From Gemmatimonadota bacterium (GTDB taxonomy: Bacteria > Gemmatimonadota > Gemmatimonadetes > Longimicrobiales > Gaopeijiaceae), in NCBI GenBank assembly GCA_007125125.1, contig SLDT01000102.1, forward strand, positions 1 to 37,517: 37,517 nt of DNA, in the 5' to 3' direction. Positions 34,191 through 37,517 of the stretch are shown here, in pieces (the stretch's first letter is position 1; every line of letters begins with the position of its first letter). Made by a program: the position numbers and the translations under genes. Under the pieces are notes generated by a model. That model ran no database searches. It worked only from the letters and a program-made list of their open reading frames with translations, and was not told the DNA's origin.

Positions 34191-34225
34191 CGGACCCGCC
34201 CGCACCTTCAGCTCGGGCGGGTCCG
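34191..34225. terminator. 12-bp hairpin ending infC and overlapping the end of hrpB
   Basis: CGGACCCGCCCG (34191-34202) and CGGGCGGGTCCG (34214-34225) pair perfectly around an 11-base loop that holds the hrpB stop codon (34210-34208). It starts 8 bases after the infC stop. No T run follows. Convergent position supports termination. Confidence 0.6.
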
Positions 34226-36796
34226 CCGGGTGGCCGGTGCGGTGAGGGGGTCCTCGGGCCAGAAGTGCTTAGGGTAGCGCCCCCGCAGGTCCTTGCGCAC
34301 CTCGAAGTACCCCCTGGCCCAGAAGGAGCCCAGGTCCCGCGTGACCTGGACCGGGCGCCGGGCAGGCGAGAGGAGGTGGAGCGTCAGGGGCACGCGCCCT
34401 CGCCCGACCCGCGGGGTCTCCCGCATCCCGAAGACCTCCTGGAGGCGCACGGCGAGCACGGGCGCTCCCGGGTCATCGTAGTCGATCCGGATCCGCGAGC
34501 CACTCGGCACCTCGATGTGGGATGGAGCGAGCTGGTCGAGTTCACGATGGGCCCGGGGACCCGCTCGGGCGAGGAGCGCCTCGGCCAGAGGGACGCGTGC
34601 CAGGTCGGTCAGGGATCGAAGCCCGGCGAGGAAGGGAGCGAGCCAGCGCTCGACCTCGGCCAGGAGGGCCGCGTCGGAGAAGTCCGGCCAGGGGTCACCC
34701 GCCCATGATGCACTATTTTGGTGCATGAACTGAAGACGCGCCCTCAGCTGGTGCACATCCCGGTCCCAGGGGAGGAGATGCAGTCCCCGATCTCGAACCA
34801 GCCCCGCGAGCACACGGGCCACCTCGGAGGGGTCCGGCTCGGCGAGGGGCGCCGACCGGAGCTCGATCGCCCCGATGCGCCAGACCCGGCGCGCCCGCAC
34901 CCGCTCGGCCCGATGGTCCCAGGCGACCTCCTTCGTCTCCCGGATCGCCCCGGCGAAGCGGGCCTCGACGAGCTCGTCCGAAAGGGCTGCGCCCTGCCGT
35001 ATCCCGACCTCCCGCCCTCGCCCGTCGACCTCGACCGCCACGATCCAGGGGGCCCCTTCGAGTACGGGCGCGCCCTCGACCCGGGCCCCTCGCCCCTCGC
35101 GGAGCACGAAGCGGCCCCGCTCGCCTTCCCGACGACGCGCAAGCCGGTCCGGAAATGCGAGCGCGGCGAGCCACCCCGTTTGCTCGGGCCCCTCCGGGGG
35201 TGCCACCTCCCCCGTCGCCCTGCGAACGAGCCCCTCGACCCGGCGCCGGATCCGGTCCCGCTCGCGGCGGGCGCGGGCGAGCCCCCCGCGGTCGACCCCA
35301 TGCCCCGGTGGCACGGCGCGCTCGCCCCGACGCAGGAGCTCGACTCGAAGGTGCAGCTCGGGGTCGGGTGCCCTCCCCTGGCCCCGCAACAGGTCGCGGT
35401 CGGCGAGCAGGGCCGCCAGCTCCGCTCCCGCCTCGGAGATCCCCGCCCCGGCCGCCCGCACGACCATGTGGGCCAGCCGGGGATGCATGCCGAGCGCGGC
35501 CACCCGCTCGCCGTGCGGGGTGAGCCCCCCCTCGGCGTCGATCGCCCCCAGGAGCTCGAGGAGCTCCCGCGCGCGCCCGAAGGCCGCCTCCGGGGGCGGG
35601 TCGAGCCACCGCAGCTCATTCGGCCCGGCCCCCCAGCGGGCAAGGTCGAGGGCGAGGCCGCTCAGGTCCGACGAGAGGATCTCCGGGGTGCGGGCGGGCA
35701 CGAGTCCGGCGTCTTCTCCGCGGGTCCAGAGTCGCAGGCAGACCCCCGGCCCCTCGCGACCCGCTCGGCCCCGGCGCTGGTCGGCAGCATCCCGGGTGAC
35801 ACGCAGCGTCTCGAGCCGCCCCATCCCCGTGCCCGGATCGAAGCGGGGCACTCGCATGAGCCCCGAGTCCACGACCACGCGCACCCCCTCGATCGTGAGG
35901 GAGGTCTCGGCGATCGAGGTCGCGAGGATCACCCGCCGCTCCCCCGGGCGGGGCTCGAGGACACGGTCCTGCTCCCTGCGGCCAAGCCCCCCGTGCAGGG
36001 GAAGCACGCGCACCCCCGACGGCAGCCCCCCGAGGAGCCGCGCCGTCCGATGGATCTCCCCCACACCGGGAAGGAAGACGAGGAGGTCCCCTTCTTCGGC
36101 ATCGAGCGCACCCCGCACCGCGCGCGCCACCGCCCCCTCGATCCGTCCCGCGACCGGGCGGGCCAGGAACCGGGTCCGAACGGGGTGCTCCCGCCCCTCG
36201 CTCCGAAGCACCGGAGCTCCGCCCAGGAGCGCCGCCACCGGCTCCGCCGCCAGGGTCGCCGACATCACGACCACCCGCAGCTCCGGTCGGAAGAGCGCCC
36301 GCGCCTGGAGCGTCAGCGCGAGCCCCAGCTCCGCGTGCAGCGAACGCTCGTGGAACTCGTCGAAGAGCACGGTCGAGACCCCTTCGAGGGAGGGGTCTCC
36401 CTGGAGCATCCGGGTGAGCACCCCTTCCGTGACGACCTCGATCCGGGTCCGCGGCCCCACGCGGGTGTCGTCCCGGGTCCGATAGCCAACCCTCCCCCCG
36501 GGAGCCTCCTCGCCCAGGAGCTGCGCGATGCGCCTGGCCGCCGCCCGCGCGGCCACCCGACGCGGCTCGAGCATCAGGATCCGTCCCGACGCTCCCTCCC
36601 CCGCCGCCTCGAGGAGCGCCGGAGGCACCGCCGTCGTCTTCCCCGCCCCCGGGGGTGCCACGAGCACCGCCACCCCCTCCCGTTCGAGGGCGCGCACAAG
36701 CTCCGGAAGGAGCCCCGTGATCGGCAGCTCCCTCACCGGAATCGTCCTGACCGCTGGCGGCGAGACCGAAGGTCCCCCATCTTGGGCCCATCCCAA
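34208..36796 (-). CDS. hrpB: ATP-dependent RNA helicase HrpB
   Basis: 862 residues, about the family length. DEAH-type helicase motifs: Walker A APPGAGKTT (47-55), EPRRVAARAAA, DEFHERS (Asp146 to His149), MSATL, LPGVGEIHRTARLL, ATSIAETSLTIEGV and QRRGRAGREGPG. A helicase-associated domain and the HrpB C-terminal domain with LHLLSPARRPVQVTRDL, GSFWARGYFEVRKDLRGRYPKHFWPEDP are present, which separates it from HrpA. Its RNA substrate is generally unknown. The ATG at 36796 has no ribosome site; a GTG 20 codons in, just before the conserved LPITGLLPELVRAL, is a possible true start. Its end lies within the hairpin that follows infC. Confidence 0.95.
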   Translation of the reverse strand: MGWAQDGGPSVSPPAVRTIPVRELPITGLLPELVRALEREGVAVLVAPPGAGKTTAVPPALLEAAGEGASGRILMLEPRRVAARAAARRIAQLLGEEAPGGRVGYRTRDDTRVGPRTRIEVVTEGVLTRMLQGDPSLEGVSTVLFDEFHERSLHAELGLALTLQARALFRPELRVVVMSATLAAEPVAALLGGAPVLRSEGREHPVRTRFLARPVAGRIEGAVARAVRGALDAEEGDLLVFLPGVGEIHRTARLLGGLPSGVRVLPLHGGLGRREQDRVLEPRPGERRVILATSIAETSLTIEGVRVVVDSGLMRVPRFDPGTGMGRLETLRVTRDAADQRRGRAGREGPGVCLRLWTRGEDAGLVPARTPEILSSDLSGLALDLARWGAGPNELRWLDPPPEAAFGRARELLELLGAIDAEGGLTPHGERVAALGMHPRLAHMVVRAAGAGISEAGAELAALLADRDLLRGQGRAPDPELHLRVELLRRGERAVPPGHGVDRGGLARARRERDRIRRRVEGLVRRATGEVAPPEGPEQTGWLAALAFPDRLARRREGERGRFVLREGRGARVEGAPVLEGAPWIVAVEVDGRGREVGIRQGAALSDELVEARFAGAIRETKEVAWDHRAERVRARRVWRIGAIELRSAPLAEPDPSEVARVLAGLVRDRGLHLLPWDRDVHQLRARLQFMHQNSASWAGDPWPDFSDAALLAEVERWLAPFLAGLRSLTDLARVPLAEALLARAGPRAHRELDQLAPSHIEVPSGSRIRIDYDDPGAPVLAVRLQEVFGMRETPRVGRGRVPLTLHLLSPARRPVQVTRDLGSFWARGYFEVRKDLRGRYPKHFWPEDPLTAPATRRTRPS

Positions 36797-36858
36797 TTAC
36801 GTTCACGTCCGCGGGCTGCCCCCCCGGGAGCCGGCCCGCCGCAGGTGCTCAGGACTTC

Positions 36859-37404
36859 ATGTTCAGGATTCTCGCTCACGCCATTCTTTTGTTGGGACTC
36901 GTCGCCTTTGTCCTGGTCGGGTGCGGACCCGCCGAAGAAGAGGAGCCGCGCTTCCCCCCCCCGGCCGCGACAACCGAAAACGCTGAGTCGCCGCCACCCG
37001 CCGCAGACGCCCTCCCGGGAACCGCCCCGGACGAGGAGGTGGCGACCGAGGGCGATCTCGTGCCCTCCGGCGACCGCACCTCGGCTCTCGGTGGAGTCTA
37101 CACCACGGCGCAGGCCGAGATCGGTCGTCGCGTCTTCGAGAACGAATGCGCACTCTGCCATGCGAGCGCCGAGTTCTCGGGACGGGTCTTCCAGCTCACC
37201 TGGGCCGGACGCCCCCTCTCCGGCTTCTTCTTCCAGATCAGCAACACCATGCCCCTCGAGGCCCCGGGCTCGCTTCCGACCGAGGAGTACGTCGCCGTCC
37301 TCGCCTACATCCTCGAACTGAACGGCTACCCCGCCGGCGACGAACCCCTCCCTGCCGAGGCCTCGGAGCTCTCCGAGATCCAGCTCGATCGGCTCCCCGA
37401 CTGA
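36859..37404 (+). CDS. Cytochrome c lipoprotein
   Basis: 181 residues from ATG 36859 (AGGA four bases upstream). The signal peptide ends FVLVGC, lipidation at Cys22. A long disordered Pro/Glu/Ala linker (23 to about 80) precedes a single class I cytochrome c domain: heme site C97-A-L-C100-H101, axial Met131 in ISNTMPLEAPG, and the final helix EEYVAVLAYILELNGYPAGDEPL. This is the pattern of small tethered cytochromes that pass electrons between membrane complexes or accompany quinoprotein dehydrogenases. The gene that begins 32 bases later might be the partner, but too little is visible. Confidence 0.9.
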   Translation: MFRILAHAILLLGLVAFVLVGCGPAEEEEPRFPPPAATTENAESPPPAADALPGTAPDEEVATEGDLVPSGDRTSALGGVYTTAQAEIGRRVFENECALCHASAEFSGRVFQLTWAGRPLSGFFFQISNTMPLEAPGSLPTEEYVAVLAYILELNGYPAGDEPLPAEASELSEIQLDRLPD

Positions 37405-37436
37405 GTCCTCGATCCGACCCCCATTCCCAGGAGCCC

Positions 37437-37517
37437 ATGCGTCCCTCTTCCTCGCTCCCCGGCCCGGCCACGCCCGCCCCCTTCGCATCCGGGAAGAAGG
37501 CACCCCTGTCCCTCCTC
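37437..37517 (+). CDS. Start of an unidentified gene (cut by the window edge)
   Basis: An ATG at 37437 with AGGAG four bases upstream opens 27 codons that reach the end of the window. The visible residues (MRPSSSLPGPATPAPFASGKKAPLSLL) are Pro/Ser/Ala-rich with two lysines before a leucine pair, which could be the beginning of an export signal. No family can be assigned. It directly follows the cytochrome c gene and is probably in the same operon. Confidence 0.5.
   Translation, partial: MRPSSSLPGPATPAPFASGKKAPLSLL

Noticed and set aside
34705-34735. TGCACTATTTTGGTGCA, a short dyad with an AT-rich centre
   Set aside because: It is inside hrpB, encoding the FMHQNSAS segment in a conserved domain, with only five paired bases.

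Overview
The window is a gene-dense, very GC-rich bacterial chromosome segment (third codon positions are almost all G or C). I see no insertion sequences, phage genes, CRISPR arrays, tRNAs or rRNAs. The gene set includes a TonB-C lipoprotein, several Tat-exported enzymes, many lipoproteins, an OmpA-like lipoprotein, NadQ-like regulator, NAD-dependent formate dehydrogenase and an ATP/ADP-translocase-like carrier. It points to a Gram-negative aerobe of the Gemmatimonadota or a similar high-GC diderm phylum. The phylum is an inference from gene content, not something a marker gene here proves.

Layout. 1-3443 (minus): mutS, a TonB-C lipoprotein and the start of a cystathionine beta-synthase/cysteine synthase, packed as one operon. 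3546-7462 (minus): a nucleotide-exchange type carrier, a small secreted protein, a DinB-like protein and an exported amidohydrolase. 7627-10873 (plus): a NadQ-like regulator, quinolinate synthase nadA behind a clear palindromic operator, and a GluR0-type ligand-gated potassium channel coupled to nadA. 10874-11434 (minus): a twin-CBS-domain protein. 11691-18962: a formate/one-carbon block made of folD (plus), and on the minus strand a fused NuoE-NuoF-type subunit, the catalytic formate dehydrogenase subunit and formate-tetrahydrofolate ligase. 19249-21492 (plus): a Tat-exported Ntn asparaginase and a cyanophycinase-like lipoprotein that lacks the catalytic serine. 21574-23734 (minus): moaB, a lipoprotein and a Tat-exported aldo/keto reductase. 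24065-28463 (plus): an OmpA-like lipoprotein behind a candidate sigma-54 promoter, then an NtrC-type regulator, a histidine kinase and a lipoprotein, an arrangement like GlrR/GlrK/QseG. 28453-30399 (minus): archease and rtcB. 30561-34183 (plus): a serine beta-lactamase-like hydrolase, recQ and infC, which starts with AUU. 34208-36796 (minus): hrpB. 36859-37517 (plus): a cytochrome c lipoprotein and the first codons of another gene.

How the genes work together. The clearest pathway is formate metabolism: formate can be oxidised to CO2 with NAD+ by the two-gene dehydrogenase, or captured on tetrahydrofolate by Fhs and reduced by FolD; moaB a few kilobases away serves the molybdenum cofactor the dehydrogenase needs. 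NAD supply is represented by the NadQ-like regulator and nadA. The OmpA/two-component/lipoprotein block looks like a self-contained envelope-sensing unit. Translational coupling by 4-base start/stop overlaps is used again and again, sometimes with TTG or CTG as the coupled start. The most interesting leads are the nadA-potassium channel pairing, the sigma-54/OmpA/two-component unit, and the asparaginase plus inactive cyanophycinase-like pair.
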